A stretch of DNA of 64,000 nt, taken from Cronobacter sakazakii. Lineage in GTDB: Bacteria > Pseudomonadota > Gammaproteobacteria > Enterobacterales > Enterobacteriaceae. Shown piece after piece: positions 49,078 to 58,684 of this stretch. The stretch spans positions 2,232,001-2,296,000 of the forward strand of contig NZ_CP011047.1 in assembly GCF_000982825.1 (NCBI RefSeq), written 5' to 3'. A program made the translations under genes and the position numbers. Position 1 is the first letter of the stretch. The number at the start of each line of letters is the position of its first letter. The notes below the pieces were generated by a model, which saw only the letters and a program-made list of their open reading frames with translations, did not search any database and was not told where the DNA came from.

Positions 49078-50388
49078 ATGAGTCAGGCACTACCGCTGGT
49101 CACCCGGCAGGGGGATCGCATTGCCATTGTCAGTGGATTGCGCACGCCTTTCGCCCGTCAGGCAACGGCGTACCACGGCGTTCCGGCGGTCGATCTCGGT
49201 AAAATGGTGGTCGGCGAACTGCTGGCCCGCAGCGAAATCCCGCCTGAAGTCATTGAACAGCTTGTTTTCGGCCAGGTGGTGCAGATGCCGGAAGCGCCCA
49301 ACATCGCGCGCGAAATCGTGCTCGGCACCGGCATGAGCGTCCATACCGACGCCTACAGCGTCAGCCGCGCCTGCGCCACCAGTTTTCAGGCGGTGGCGAA
49401 CGTCGCCGAAAGCCTGATGGCGGGCACTATCCGCGCCGGGATCGCTGGCGGGGCCGATTCCTCCTCCGTGCTGCCGATTGGCGTCAGTAAAAAACTGGCG
49501 CGCACGCTGGTGGACGCGAATAAAGCCCGCACCGCCGGACAGCGACTGAAACTCTTCTCGCGCCTGCGTCTGCGTGACCTGCTGCCGGTGCCGCCCGCCG
49601 TGGCGGAATATTCCACCGGACTTCGCATGGGCGACACCGCCGAGCAGATGGCGAAAACGCACGGCATCACCCGCGAACAGCAGGACGCGCTGGCGCATCG
49701 CTCTCACCAGCTGGCGGCGCAGGCGTGGGCGGAGGGCAAATTGCGCGAAGAAGTGATGACCGCTTACACGCCGCCATACCGCGAGCCGCTCAGCGAAGAC
49801 AACAACATCCGCAAAACTTCGTCGCTGGCCGATTACGCGAAACTGCGCCCGGCATTTGACCGTAAACACGGCACCGTGACCGCCGCGAACAGCACGCCGC
49901 TCACCGACGGCGCGGCGGCTGTCATTCTGATGACGGAATCCCGCGCCCGCGAGCTTGGCCTGACGCCGCTCGGCTATCTGCGTAGCTACGCTTTTACCGC
50001 GGTCGATGTCTGGCAGGACATGCTGCTGGGCCCGGCCTGGTCGACGCCGCTGGCGCTGGAGCGCGCCGGACTGACGATGGCCGATCTCACGCTTATTGAT
50101 ATGCATGAGGCGTTCGCCTCGCAAACGCTCACTAACCTGAAACTGATGGCGAGCGACCGCTTCGCCCGCGAGGTGCTGGGACGCAGCCAGGCCACCGGTG
50201 AGGTGGATGAAAGCAAATTTAACGTGCTCGGCGGCTCAATCGCCTACGGGCACCCGTTCGCGGCCACCGGCGCGCGAATGATCACCCAGACGCTTAATGA
50301 ACTGCGCCGCCGCGGCGGCGGTTTCGGGCTGGTCACCGCCTGCGCGGCGGGCGGGCTCGGCGCGGCAATGATACTGGAGGCCGAATAA
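49078..50388 (+). CDS. fadI: Acetyl-CoA acyltransferase FadI (3-ketoacyl-CoA thiolase)
   Basis: 436 residues, same size as E. coli FadI. Thiolase marks: active-site Cys in SRACATSFQAVANV (about 97-110), AHRSHQLAAQAW, and the C-terminal LGGSIAYGHPFAATGARM and CAAGGLGAAMILEAE. It is the beta-subunit of the FadIJ complex, used for anaerobic fatty-acid beta-oxidation. The stop overlaps the fadJ start by one base (TAATG). GGGGAA precedes the ATG. Confidence 0.97.
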   Translation: MSQALPLVTRQGDRIAIVSGLRTPFARQATAYHGVPAVDLGKMVVGELLARSEIPPEVIEQLVFGQVVQMPEAPNIAREIVLGTGMSVHTDAYSVSRACATSFQAVANVAESLMAGTIRAGIAGGADSSSVLPIGVSKKLARTLVDANKARTAGQRLKLFSRLRLRDLLPVPPAVAEYSTGLRMGDTAEQMAKTHGITREQQDALAHRSHQLAAQAWAEGKLREEVMTAYTPPYREPLSEDNNIRKTSSLADYAKLRPAFDRKHGTVTAANSTPLTDGAAAVILMTESRARELGLTPLGYLRSYAFTAVDVWQDMLLGPAWSTPLALERAGLTMADLTLIDMHEAFASQTLTNLKLMASDRFAREVLGRSQATGEVDESKFNVLGGSIAYGHPFAATGARMITQTLNELRRRGGGFGLVTACAAGGLGAAMILEAE

Positions 50389-52541
50389 TGGAATCGACAT
50401 CCGCATTTAATTTACAGATGCGCCCGGACAATGTTGCGGTGGTCACCATCGACGTGCCGGGCGAGAAAATGAATACGCTGAAGGCGGAGTTCGCCCGCGA
50501 TGTTCGCGCGATTGTTAAAATGCTGCGGGAAAACCGCGATCTCGCGGGCGTTGTGTTTATCTCCGCCAAGCCGGATAACTTTATCGCCGGTGCGGATATC
50601 AACATGATCGCGCACTGCCAGAGCGCGCAGGAGGCCGAAGCGCTGGCAAGCCAGGGCCAGCAGATCATGGCGGAGATCCGCGCGCTGCCGGTGCATGTGG
50701 TCGCGGCCATTCATGGCGCGTGCCTGGGCGGCGGGCTGGAACTGGCGCTCGCCTGCCACAGCCGCATCTGCACCGATGATGCGAAAACGCAGCTCGGGCT
50801 GCCGGAAGTGCAGCTTGGGCTACTGCCTGGCTCCGGCGGCACACAGCGGCTGCCGCGCCTCGTTGGCGTCAGCACCGCGCTTGAGATGATCCTTGCGGGC
50901 AAACAGCTGAGGCCGCGTCAGGCGCTGAAAGCCGGACTGGTGGATGATGTGGTGCCGCAGTCTATTCTGCTGGAAGCCGCTGCCGAACTGGCGAAAAAGC
51001 GCCGTCCCGCGCCGCGCCGTCTGCCGGTTCGCGAGCGTTTGCTTGCAGGCCCGATTGGCCGCGCGCTGCTGTTTCGCATGGTGACGCAGAAAACGCATCA
51101 GAAAACCCACGGTAACTATCCGGCGGCGCAGCGCATTATTGACGTGGTGCGCACCGGCCTTGAGCAGGGCAGCGCCAGCGGTTATCAGGCCGAGGCGCGC
51201 GCCTTTGGCGAACTGGCGATGACGCCGGAATCTGCCGCGCTGCGAGGGCTGTTCTTCGCCACCACCGAGCTTAAAAAAGAGACCGGCAGCGAGGCCGCCC
51301 CGCGCGCGCTGCACTCGGTCGGTGTACTGGGCGGCGGGCTGATGGGCGGCGGGATCGCCTATGTCACCGCCATCAAAGCCCGGTTGCCGGTGCGTATCAA
51401 AGACATCAGCGAAAAGGGCATTAACCATGCCCTGAAATACAGCTGGGATCTGCTTGAGAAAAAAGTGCGCCGCCGTCATCTGCGCGCCAGCGAGCGCGAC
51501 GCTCAAATGGCGCTCATCTCCGCCAGCACCGATTACCGTGGGTTTCACCAGCGCGATATCGTCGTGGAAGCGGTTTTCGAAGATTTAACGCTTAAGCAAA
51601 ACATGGTGGCAGAAATCGAAGCGCATACCGCGCCGCATACGATTTTCGCCTCTAACACCTCGTCGCTGCCTATCGGCGATATCGCCGCAGGTGCCGCGCG
51701 CCCGGAGCAGGTCATTGGCCTGCACTACTTCAGCCCGGTGGATAAAATGCCGCTGGTGGAAGTTATCCCGCACGCGGGCACCAGCGCGGAAACCATTGCC
51801 ACCACCGTTCAGCTTGCCAAAAAACAGGGCAAAACGCCGATCGTGGTGGCCGACTGCGCCGGATTCTACGTTAACCGTATCCTGGCACCCTACATCAATG
51901 AGGCGATGCGTTGCCTGATGGAAGGGGAGAGCATTGAGAAAATCGACGAGGCGCTGGTCAAAAGAGGCTTTCCGGTGGGGCCAATTCAGTTGCTTGATGA
52001 AGTGGGCATTGATGTCGGCACCAAAATTATGCCGGTGCTGGAGCGCGCTTACGGGCCGCGATTCAGCGCGCCGGGAGACGCCGTTGCAGCAATTTTGAAT
52101 GACGATCGCAAAGGCAGAAAAAATGGCCGCGGTTTCTATCTTTATCCGGCGAAAGGGCGTAAAAGCAAAAAACAGGTTGACCCTGCGGTTTACGGGCTTA
52201 TTGGCGTTAAACCCGGCGGGAAACTGAGCAGCGAGGAGATTGCCGAGCGCTGCGTCATGATGATGCTTAACGAGGCGGCGCGATGTCTGGATGAAGGCGT
52301 GGTGCGTTCCGCGCGAGACGGCGATATCGGCGCGGTGTTTGGTATCGGTTTTCCGCCGTTTCTTGGCGGCCCGTTCCGCTATATGGACACGCTCGGCGCG
52401 GCGGCCGTGGTGGCGACGCTCACACGTCTTGCCACCCGTTATGGAGACCGTTTTACCCCGTGCGACAGGCTGTTGCGCATGGCGCAGACCGGACAAACAT
52501 TTTGGCACGCGGGGAACCCGCAAGCTGAAATGACGGTCTGA
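50388..52541 (+). CDS. fadJ: Fatty acid oxidation complex alpha subunit FadJ
   Basis: 717 residues (714 in E. coli). N-terminal crotonase domain (1-190) with IAGADINMIAHC and GACLGGGLELALACHSRI, where the oxyanion-hole Gly and catalytic Glu residues lie (PEVQLGLLPGSGGTQRLPRL). 3-Hydroxyacyl-CoA dehydrogenase domain (about 310-500) with NAD-binding VGVLGGGLMGGGIAY and IGLHYFSPVDKMPLVEVI. It combines enoyl-CoA hydratase, dehydrogenase and epimerase activities, coupled to FadI. Confidence 0.97.
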   Translation: MESTSAFNLQMRPDNVAVVTIDVPGEKMNTLKAEFARDVRAIVKMLRENRDLAGVVFISAKPDNFIAGADINMIAHCQSAQEAEALASQGQQIMAEIRALPVHVVAAIHGACLGGGLELALACHSRICTDDAKTQLGLPEVQLGLLPGSGGTQRLPRLVGVSTALEMILAGKQLRPRQALKAGLVDDVVPQSILLEAAAELAKKRRPAPRRLPVRERLLAGPIGRALLFRMVTQKTHQKTHGNYPAAQRIIDVVRTGLEQGSASGYQAEARAFGELAMTPESAALRGLFFATTELKKETGSEAAPRALHSVGVLGGGLMGGGIAYVTAIKARLPVRIKDISEKGINHALKYSWDLLEKKVRRRHLRASERDAQMALISASTDYRGFHQRDIVVEAVFEDLTLKQNMVAEIEAHTAPHTIFASNTSSLPIGDIAAGAARPEQVIGLHYFSPVDKMPLVEVIPHAGTSAETIATTVQLAKKQGKTPIVVADCAGFYVNRILAPYINEAMRCLMEGESIEKIDEALVKRGFPVGPIQLLDEVGIDVGTKIMPVLERAYGPRFSAPGDAVAAILNDDRKGRKNGRGFYLYPAKGRKSKKQVDPAVYGLIGVKPGGKLSSEEIAERCVMMMLNEAARCLDEGVVRSARDGDIGAVFGIGFPPFLGGPFRYMDTLGAAAVVATLTRLATRYGDRFTPCDRLLRMAQTGQTFWHAGNPQAEMTV

Positions 52542-52745
52542 TATAAGAACGTTCCTGATATCGAAAACGCAGCGCTGGCTAATTTGTAAACAGTGATTGA
52601 CTATACTTACGTCAATAAGGTAAAAAACAGCGTTTCATTCGAAGTACGGATCAGGCACAATGCCCGACCGCCAGACGATACCCTTAAAAAGCGCGTTGCT
52701 TTTTAAGCTCTCGCTGGCGCTTCTGGTCAACAAAAGCGGTGCAAT

Positions 52746-53234
52746 ATGCAAGTTTTTATCATGCGTCACGGCGACGCAGCACTCGATGCCGCCAGTGATT
52801 CGGTTCGTCCTCTGACCGCGTGCGGTTGTGATGAATCCCGTCAAATGGCGACCTGGTTAAAAGGTCAAAAGGTGGATATCGAACGTGTTCTGGTGAGCCC
52901 TTTCCTGCGAGCCGAACAGACACTGGACGTCGTGAAAGAGGCCATGAGCCTGCCTGTCAAAACCGAAGTTCTGCCGGAGCTCACGCCGTGCGGCGATGTC
53001 GGTCTGGTGAGCGATTACCTCCACGTTCTGGCCCGTGATGGCGTCAGCGCGGTCATGGTTATCTCTCACCTGCCGCTGGTCGGTTATCTGGTGGCGGAAC
53101 TCTGCCCTGGCGAAACGCCGCCGATGTTCTCCACGTCCGCTATCGCCTGTGTGACGGTTGAAGGCGACAACGAGAAGGGCATCTTTAACTGGCAGATGAG
53201 CCCCTGCAATCTCAAAATGGCGAAAGCGATTTAA
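52746..53234 (+). CDS. sixA: Phosphohistidine phosphatase SixA
   Basis: 162 residues with the RHG phosphatase motif MRHGDA (catalytic His8) and a second His in VISHLPLVGYL. SixA removes phosphate from histidine, in E. coli notably from the nitrogen phosphotransferase protein NPr. It is in the conserved fadJ-sixA-smrB order. A bidirectional hairpin separates it from the convergent smrB. Confidence 0.95.
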   Translation: MQVFIMRHGDAALDAASDSVRPLTACGCDESRQMATWLKGQKVDIERVLVSPFLRAEQTLDVVKEAMSLPVKTEVLPELTPCGDVGLVSDYLHVLARDGVSAVMVISHLPLVGYLVAELCPGETPPMFSTSAIACVTVEGDNEKGIFNWQMSPCNLKMAKAI

Positions 53235-53256
53235 CTCAAGCCTGAACCATAAAAGA

Positions 53257-53280
53257 AAAGAGCCGCTGATGCGGCTCTTT
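53257..53280. terminator. Bidirectional terminator between sixA and smrB
   Basis: AAAGAGCCGC-TGAT-GCGGCTCTTT with T-rich sequence after the stem (TTTCTGTTTC) on plus and TTTCTTTTAT on minus. Confidence 0.7.
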
Positions 53281-53304
53281 CTGTTTCTGCAGTGCAGGCG
53301 ACGC

Positions 53305-53856
53305 TTAAGGCAACTGTGGCGGCTGCCACTCTTCCACTTCGATTAACACCAGCAGCGCGGCGTCGCCGCCATACTCTTTCGGCGCCTGATGAAAGGCCAT
53401 CACGTGCGGGTGCTGGGCCAGCCACAGCGGCGTCTGCTGTTTGAGAATATGTTTACCGTGGCCATGCATCACGCAGGCGCAGAACACATGTTCGCGGCGG
53501 CAGGCGGCGATAAGCGCGCTCAGCTCCTGCTTGGCCTGCATCTGCGTCAGGCCGTGGAGATCGAGAAACAGCTCGGGCGAATAGTCGCCGCGGCGCAGTT
53601 TTTTCAGCTCGAAATGATCCACGCCGGGGCGCACATAGCGCATCGGCCCGTCGCTGTTTAAAAGCGGCTGGAATTCATCAGAAAAATAGTGGCTCGCGTC
53701 CACCTGCTCCTGCAACAGGCGTTTTGGCGGCACCTCGCGTAGCTTTTTACGCGCGGGCGGATGCACGATGGTGTCCTGTTTCAGCTCGCGCGTTCCGCTC
53801 ATCAGCGCGCGAAACAGCGACTTTTCTTCTTCGCTTAGCGATGGCTTCTTTTTCAT
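53305..53856 (-). CDS. smrB: Ribosome rescue factor SmrB
   Basis: 183 residues from MKKKPSLSEEEKSLF, the start and size of E. coli SmrB (183). The C-terminal Smr domain has DLHGLTQMQAKQEL (about 98-111) and MHGHGKHILKQQTPLWL, including the catalytic-type DxH and HGxG motifs. SmrB is an endonuclease that cuts mRNA between collided ribosomes. It is divergent from prmB. Confidence 0.95.
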   Translation of the reverse strand: MKKKPSLSEEEKSLFRALMSGTRELKQDTIVHPPARKKLREVPPKRLLQEQVDASHYFSDEFQPLLNSDGPMRYVRPGVDHFELKKLRRGDYSPELFLDLHGLTQMQAKQELSALIAACRREHVFCACVMHGHGKHILKQQTPLWLAQHPHVMAFHQAPKEYGGDAALLVLIEVEEWQPPQLP

Positions 53857-54017
53857 CTTCTTCTCTTCTTTCTCTTTGCGCAGGCAGTGTACCCGAGTTT
53901 GGCGCGCCGCCAAACAAAAGCCATTTTTCCGGTATGACGCGCCGGTTGCTGATTTATCGCCGCCTTCATGGCAAACTAGCCGCCGAATTTAACGCGGAGC
54001 GTCATGCGGAGGGCAGT

Positions 54018-54950
54018 GTGGATAAAATTTTCGTCGATGAGGCAGTCAGTGAACTGCATACCATTCAGGATATGTTGCGTTGGGCGGTGAGCCGCTTCAG
54101 CGCGGCCGGCATCTGGTATGGTCACGGCACGGACAACCCCTGGGATGAGGCTGTGCAGCTGGTGCTGCCGTCGCTCTACCTGCCGCTTGATATTCCGGAA
54201 GATATGCGCACCGCGCGCCTGACCTCCAGCGAACGCCACCGTATCGTGGAGCGGGTGATCCGCCGCGTTAACGAGCGTATTCCCGTGGCGTATCTCACCA
54301 ACAAAGCCTGGTTCTGCGGCCATGAGTTTTATGTCGACGAGCGCGTGCTGGTGCCGCGTTCGCCGATTGGCGAGTTAATCAATAACCGCTTCGCCGGGCT
54401 TATCGACCACGAGCCGCAGCACATTCTTGATATGTGCACCGGCAGCGGCTGCATCGCTATCGCCTGCGCGTATGCCTTCCCGAACGCGGAAGTTGACGCG
54501 GTGGATATCTCTGCCGACGCGCTGGCCGTGACCGAGCACAATATTGAAGAGCATGGACTTATCCATCACGTCACGCCGATCCGCTCTGACTTGTTCCGCG
54601 ATCTGCCGAAAGTGCAGTACGACATCATTGTCACCAATCCGCCTTACGTGGATGAAGAAGATATGTCCGATCTGCCGAACGAATATCGCCACGAGCCGGA
54701 ACTCGGCCTGGCGGCGGGCAGCGACGGGCTGAAGCTCGCGCGCCGCATTCTCGCCTGCTCGCCGGACTACCTGACCGACAACGGTATTCTGATTTGTGAA
54801 GTCGGTAACAGCATGGTACATCTGATGGAGCAGTACCCTGACGTGCCGTTTACCTGGCTTGAGTTCGACAACGGCGGCGACGGCGTCTTTATGCTGACCA
54901 AAGCGCAGCTCATCAGCGCCCGCGAACACTTCAGCATCTACAAAGATTAA
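54018..54950 (+). CDS. prmB: Ribosomal protein L3 glutamine methyltransferase PrmB
   Basis: 310 residues from a GTG start behind GGAGG, exactly the E. coli length; longer upstream frames have no homology. SAM-binding DMCTGSGCIAIACAYAFP and catalytic NPPY in IVTNPPYVDEED are clear. It methylates the glutamine of the GGQ-like site in ribosomal protein L3 (uL3). It may be co-transcribed with aroC, mepA and yfcA, as in E. coli. Confidence 0.96.
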   Translation: MDKIFVDEAVSELHTIQDMLRWAVSRFSAAGIWYGHGTDNPWDEAVQLVLPSLYLPLDIPEDMRTARLTSSERHRIVERVIRRVNERIPVAYLTNKAWFCGHEFYVDERVLVPRSPIGELINNRFAGLIDHEPQHILDMCTGSGCIAIACAYAFPNAEVDAVDISADALAVTEHNIEEHGLIHHVTPIRSDLFRDLPKVQYDIIVTNPPYVDEEDMSDLPNEYRHEPELGLAAGSDGLKLARRILACSPDYLTDNGILICEVGNSMVHLMEQYPDVPFTWLEFDNGGDGVFMLTKAQLISAREHFSIYKD

Positions 54951-55014
54951 CACCAGGCGGGCGCAGGCCCGCTGAATCATAAAAACACCACAACGACACG
55001 ACAACGGAGCCGTG

Positions 55015-56100
55015 ATGGCAGGCAACACTCTTGGACAACTCTTTCGCGTAACCACTTTCGGCGAGTCGCATGGTCTGGCGCTCGGCTGCATCATTGACGG
55101 CGTGCCGCCGGGCATTGCGCTGAGCGAAGCCGACCTGCAACACGATCTCGACCGCCGCCGCCCTGGCACCTCCCGTTACACCACGCAGCGCCGCGAGCCG
55201 GATCAGGTGAAAATTCTCTCCGGCGTGTTTGAAGGCGTGACCACCGGCACCAGCATCGGCCTGCTGATTGAAAATACCGATCAGCGCTCCCAGGATTACA
55301 GCGCGATCAAAGATGTGTTCCGTCCAGGACACGCCGATTACACCTACGAACAGAAATATGGCCTGCGCGACTATCGCGGCGGCGGGCGCTCTTCCGCGCG
55401 TGAAACCGCCATGCGCGTGGCGGCAGGCGCCATCGCCAAAAAGTATCTGGCGCAGAAATTCGGCATCGTCATCCGCGCCTGCCTGACCCAGATGGGCGAT
55501 ATTCCGCTGGAGATCAAAGACTGGACGCAGGTGGAGCAGAACCCGTTCTTCTCCCCGGATGTGGATAAGCTGGAAGCGCTGGACGAACTGATGCGCGCGC
55601 TGAAAAAAGAGGGCGACTCCATTGGCGCGAAAGTGACGGTGGTGGCGGATAACGTGCCGCCGGGCCTCGGCGAGCCGGTATTTGACCGTCTCGATGCCGA
55701 TATCGCCCACGCGCTGATGAGCATTAACGCCGTTAAGGGTGTTGAGATTGGTGAAGGCTTTGGCGTCGTCGCGCTGAAAGGCAGCGAAAACCGTGACGAA
55801 ATCACCAAAGAGGGTTTTCAGAGCAACCACGCGGGCGGCATTCTCGGCGGCATCAGCAGCGGCCAGCAAATTATCGCGAATATCGCGCTGAAGCCGACCT
55901 CCAGCATCACGGTGCCGGGCCGTACCGTTAACCGCTTTGGCGAGGAAGTCGAGATGATCACCCGCGGGCGTCACGACCCGTGCGTGGGTATTCGCGCCGT
56001 GCCGATCGCCGAGGCGATGATGGCTATCGTGCTGATGGATCACCTGCTGCGTCACCGCGCCCAGAACGCGGATGTCACCACCACGCTTCCTCGCTGGTAA
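55015..56100 (+). CDS. aroC: Chorismate synthase AroC
   Basis: 361 residues from the ATG giving MAGNTLGQLFRVTTFGESHG, the E. coli start and length; GGAG lies 8 bases upstream. Chorismate synthase signatures: GESHGLALGCIIDG, RRPGTSRYTTQR, RDYRGGGRSSARETAMRVAAGA and GRHDPCVGIRAVPIAEAM. It uses reduced FMN to convert 5-enolpyruvylshikimate-3-phosphate to chorismate, the last shared step of aromatic synthesis. Confidence 0.98.
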   Translation: MAGNTLGQLFRVTTFGESHGLALGCIIDGVPPGIALSEADLQHDLDRRRPGTSRYTTQRREPDQVKILSGVFEGVTTGTSIGLLIENTDQRSQDYSAIKDVFRPGHADYTYEQKYGLRDYRGGGRSSARETAMRVAAGAIAKKYLAQKFGIVIRACLTQMGDIPLEIKDWTQVEQNPFFSPDVDKLEALDELMRALKKEGDSIGAKVTVVADNVPPGLGEPVFDRLDADIAHALMSINAVKGVEIGEGFGVVALKGSENRDEITKEGFQSNHAGGILGGISSGQQIIANIALKPTSSITVPGRTVNRFGEEVEMITRGRHDPCVGIRAVPIAEAMMAIVLMDHLLRHRAQNADVTTTLPRW

Positions 56101-56104
56101 CGTC

Positions 56105-56929
56105 ATGAAAAAACTCTGCTTAGCCTTGCTGGCGCTGCTTGCCTGCAGCGCGGCAAGCGCCGCCACGCCGTGGCAGAAAATCACCCAGCCGATCCCGGGC
56201 GCGGCCCAGTCGATCGGCACCTTTTCCAATGGCTGTATCGTCGGCGCGCAGCCGTTGCCGATCGAGTCAGAGCACTATCAAATCATGCGCACCGACCAGC
56301 GCCGCTATTTCGGTCACCCGGAGCTGGTGCGCTTTATCGAGCGCCTGAGCAATCAGGTGAGCGACTTGCAGCTCGGAACGGTACTGGTGGGCGATATGGG
56401 AATGCCTGCGGGCGGGCGCTTCAACGGCGGCCACGCCAGCCACCAGACGGGGCTCGACGTCGATATTTTCCTGCAACTGCCGAAAACGCGCTGGAGCACG
56501 GCGCAACTGCGTCGTCCGCAGGCGCTGGATTTAGTCTCAAGCGACGGGAAATCGGTGGTGCAGTCACTCTGGAAGCCGGAGATCGGCGGGCTGATTAAGC
56601 TTGCGGCGCTTGATGATGAAGTGACGCGTATTTTCGTAAACCCGGCCATCAAACAGCAGCTCTGCCTGGATGCCGGGCCGGATCGCGACTGGCTGCGTAA
56701 AGTGCGTCCGTGGTTCCAGCATCGCGCCCATATGCACGTGCGTCTGCGCTGCCCGCCGGACAGCCTGGAGTGCGTGGAGCAAGACCCGCCGCCGCCGGGC
56801 GATGGCTGTGGTGAAGAGCTGCAAAGCTGGTTTAAGCCTGCCGCACCTGGCAGCAGCAAGCCTGAGAAAACCACGCCGCCGCCGCTGCCGCCGTCGTGTC
56901 AGGCGCTGCTCGACAAACACGTTCTTTAA
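56105..56929 (+). CDS. mepA: Penicillin-insensitive murein endopeptidase MepA
   Basis: 274 residues from MKKLCLALLALLACSA, the E. coli length. Signal peptide ends ASA; mature enzyme is a LAS/M74 metallopeptidase with zinc ligands in GGHASHQTGLDVDIF and HMHVRLRCP. It cuts D-Ala-mDAP crosslinks in periplasmic peptidoglycan. The C-terminal region is Pro-rich (SKPEKTTPPPLPPSC). It starts 4 bases after aroC ends. Confidence 0.96.
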   Translation: MKKLCLALLALLACSAASAATPWQKITQPIPGAAQSIGTFSNGCIVGAQPLPIESEHYQIMRTDQRRYFGHPELVRFIERLSNQVSDLQLGTVLVGDMGMPAGGRFNGGHASHQTGLDVDIFLQLPKTRWSTAQLRRPQALDLVSSDGKSVVQSLWKPEIGGLIKLAALDDEVTRIFVNPAIKQQLCLDAGPDRDWLRKVRPWFQHRAHMHVRLRCPPDSLECVEQDPPPPGDGCGEELQSWFKPAAPGSSKPEKTTPPPLPPSCQALLDKHVL

Positions 56930-56950
56930 CACCGACTAAGGATGGCCGTG

Positions 56951-57748
56951 ATGGACTGGTTTATGGTTTCGCCGCTGTTGCTGACAGCGCTCTTTTTTGT
57001 CGCCATGCTGGCAGGGTTTATCGATGCCCTGGCGGGCGGCGGCGGGCTGCTGACCGTGCCTGCGCTGCTGGCGGCGGGCATGTCGCCTGCCCAGGCGCTG
57101 GCGACCAATAAACTCCAGGCCTGCGGCGGCTCACTATCGGCCTCGCTCTATTTTATCCGTCGCGGCGTGGTCAGCCTGCGCGACCAGAAGCTCAATATCC
57201 TGATGACGTTTATCGGCTCCACCAGCGGCGCGCTGCTGGTGCAGCATGTGCAGTCCGATATTCTGCGCCAGATCCTGCCGGTGCTGGTGATTGCCATCGG
57301 CCTTTATTTTCTGCTGATGCCGCGCCTGGGCGAAGACGATCGCCAGCGCAGGCTGTATGGCCTGCCGTTCGCGCTGGTGGCGGGCGGCTGCGTCGGCTTT
57401 TATGACGGCTTTTTCGGCCCCGGCACAGGCTCGTTTTACGCGCTGGCGTTTGTGACGCTCGCCGGTTTTGGCCTCGCCAAATCCACCGCCCACGCCAAAG
57501 TGCTTAACGCCACCTCTAACGTCGGCGGTCTGCTGCTCTTTATCATTGGCGGCAAAGTTATCTGGGGCACCGGCTTTGTCATGCTCGCCGGGCAGTTTCT
57601 CGGCGCGCGCTTAGGCTCGCGTCTGGTATTAAGTAAAGGACAGCGCCTGATCCGCCCGATGATCGTTATCGTGTCGGCGGTGATGAGCGCCAAATTGTTA
57701 TATGACAGCCACGGACAGGAGATCCTCCACTGGCTGGGGATGGCGTAA
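56951..57748 (+). CDS. yfcA: TSUP family inner membrane transporter YfcA
   Basis: 265 residues from the ATG giving MDWFMVSPLLL; AAGG lies 9 bases upstream, too close to serve an ATG at 56942. It has eight or so membrane segments and the TauE/SafE (TSUP, DUF81) marks AGFIDALAGGGGLLTVPALLAAGM, NKLQACGG and GFYDGFFGPGTGSF. Such proteins move sulfur-containing or organic anions; the substrate of YfcA is not settled. It overlaps the epmC start by one base. Confidence 0.94.
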   Translation: MDWFMVSPLLLTALFFVAMLAGFIDALAGGGGLLTVPALLAAGMSPAQALATNKLQACGGSLSASLYFIRRGVVSLRDQKLNILMTFIGSTSGALLVQHVQSDILRQILPVLVIAIGLYFLLMPRLGEDDRQRRLYGLPFALVAGGCVGFYDGFFGPGTGSFYALAFVTLAGFGLAKSTAHAKVLNATSNVGGLLLFIIGGKVIWGTGFVMLAGQFLGARLGSRLVLSKGQRLIRPMIVIVSAVMSAKLLYDSHGQEILHWLGMA

Positions 57749-58293
57749 TGCGTGAACACCACTATCAGGATTTAATTGCTATTTTCGACGGCTGTTTTGC
57801 CGGTGATTTTAATACCCGTCTGATTAAAGGCGACGACGAACCGATCTATCTTCCGGCAGATGCCGATGCGCCTTATCACCGCGTGGTGTTCGCACACGGC
57901 TTTTACGCCAGCGCCCTGCATGAGATTTCGCACTGGTGCATCGCGGGGAAAGCGCGGCGCGAGCTGGTGGATTTTGGCTACTGGTACTGCCCGGACGGGC
58001 GCGATGCGCAAACCCAGAGCCAGTTTGAAGACGTCGAAGTCAAACCGCAGGCGCTGGAGTGGCTGTTCTGCGTGGCGGCGGGCTTTCCGTTTAACGTCAG
58101 CTGCGACAATCTTAACGGCGATTTCGATCCGGATCGCATCGCGTTTCAGCGCCGGGTGCACGCGCAGGTGATGCAATATCTGACCAACGGCATTCCCGAA
58201 CGTCCGGCGCGCTTTATCGCGGCCTTACAGGATTTTTACCAGACGCCGCCGCTGGCGGCGCAACAGTTCCCATGGCCGGAAGACTTGTGCTAA
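57748..58293 (+). CDS. epmC: Elongation factor P hydroxylase EpmC
   Basis: 181 residues (182 in E. coli). The metal-binding motif HEISHWCIAGKARREL (about 53-68) and EDVEVKPQALEWLFC are family marks. EpmC adds a hydroxyl group to the beta-lysyl-lysine of elongation factor P after EpmA/EpmB act. It starts within the yfcA stop (TAATG) and is followed by yfcL. Confidence 0.95.
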   Translation: MREHHYQDLIAIFDGCFAGDFNTRLIKGDDEPIYLPADADAPYHRVVFAHGFYASALHEISHWCIAGKARRELVDFGYWYCPDGRDAQTQSQFEDVEVKPQALEWLFCVAAGFPFNVSCDNLNGDFDPDRIAFQRRVHAQVMQYLTNGIPERPARFIAALQDFYQTPPLAAQQFPWPEDLC

Positions 58294-58321
58294 TCGCCAT
58301 GTTATTAACCGAGGAAAACGA

Positions 58322-58600
58322 ATGATTGCCGAATTTGAAGCACGTATTCTGGCGCTGATTGATGAGATGGTGGAGCACGCGAGCGACGACGAACTGTTCG
58401 CCAGCGGCTACCTGCGCGGACACCTGACGCTTGCCGTCGCGGCGCTGGAGCAGGGCGACGACCACTCGCCGCAGGCGGTGTACACCAAAGTGACCAACAG
58501 CCTTGAGACGGCGATCCACGCGGGCGAGCTTTCGCCGCGCGACCAGGCGCTGGTGCTGGGCATGTGGGATAACCTGTTCCAGCAGGCGAAGCTCAACTAA
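58322..58600 (+). CDS. yfcL: YfcL family protein
   Basis: 92 residues, acidic and helical: MIAEFEARILALIDEMVEHASDDELFASGYLRGHLTLAVA...NSLETAIHAGELSPRDQALVLGMWDNLF, matching E. coli YfcL. Function is not known. GAGGAAAACG precedes the ATG and a strong terminator follows, so it ends the yfcA-epmC-yfcL group. Confidence 0.94.
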   Translation: MIAEFEARILALIDEMVEHASDDELFASGYLRGHLTLAVAALEQGDDHSPQAVYTKVTNSLETAIHAGELSPRDQALVLGMWDNLFQQAKLN

Positions 58601-58609
58601 GCCTCACAG

Positions 58610-58640
58610 CCTGCGCGCCGCCCGGCGCGCAGGTTTTTTT
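58610..58640 (+). terminator. Strong intrinsic terminator after yfcL
   Basis: CCTGCGCGCCG-CC-CGGCGCGCAGG, an 11-bp GC-rich stem followed by seven T. Confidence 0.85.
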
Positions 58641-58684
58641 AGCGTTTACGCTTTCAGCCACGTCACCTGTTCGACATTACCGCA

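Noticed and set aside
49090..50124. Minus-strand open frame (344 codons) opposite fadI
   Set aside because: Antisense shadow caused by high GC codon use; composition unlike a real protein.
54931..56229. Long minus-strand open frame (432 codons) opposite aroC
   Set aside because: It lies entirely opposite a universally conserved gene, has Arg/His-rich nonsense-like composition and no ribosome binding site.
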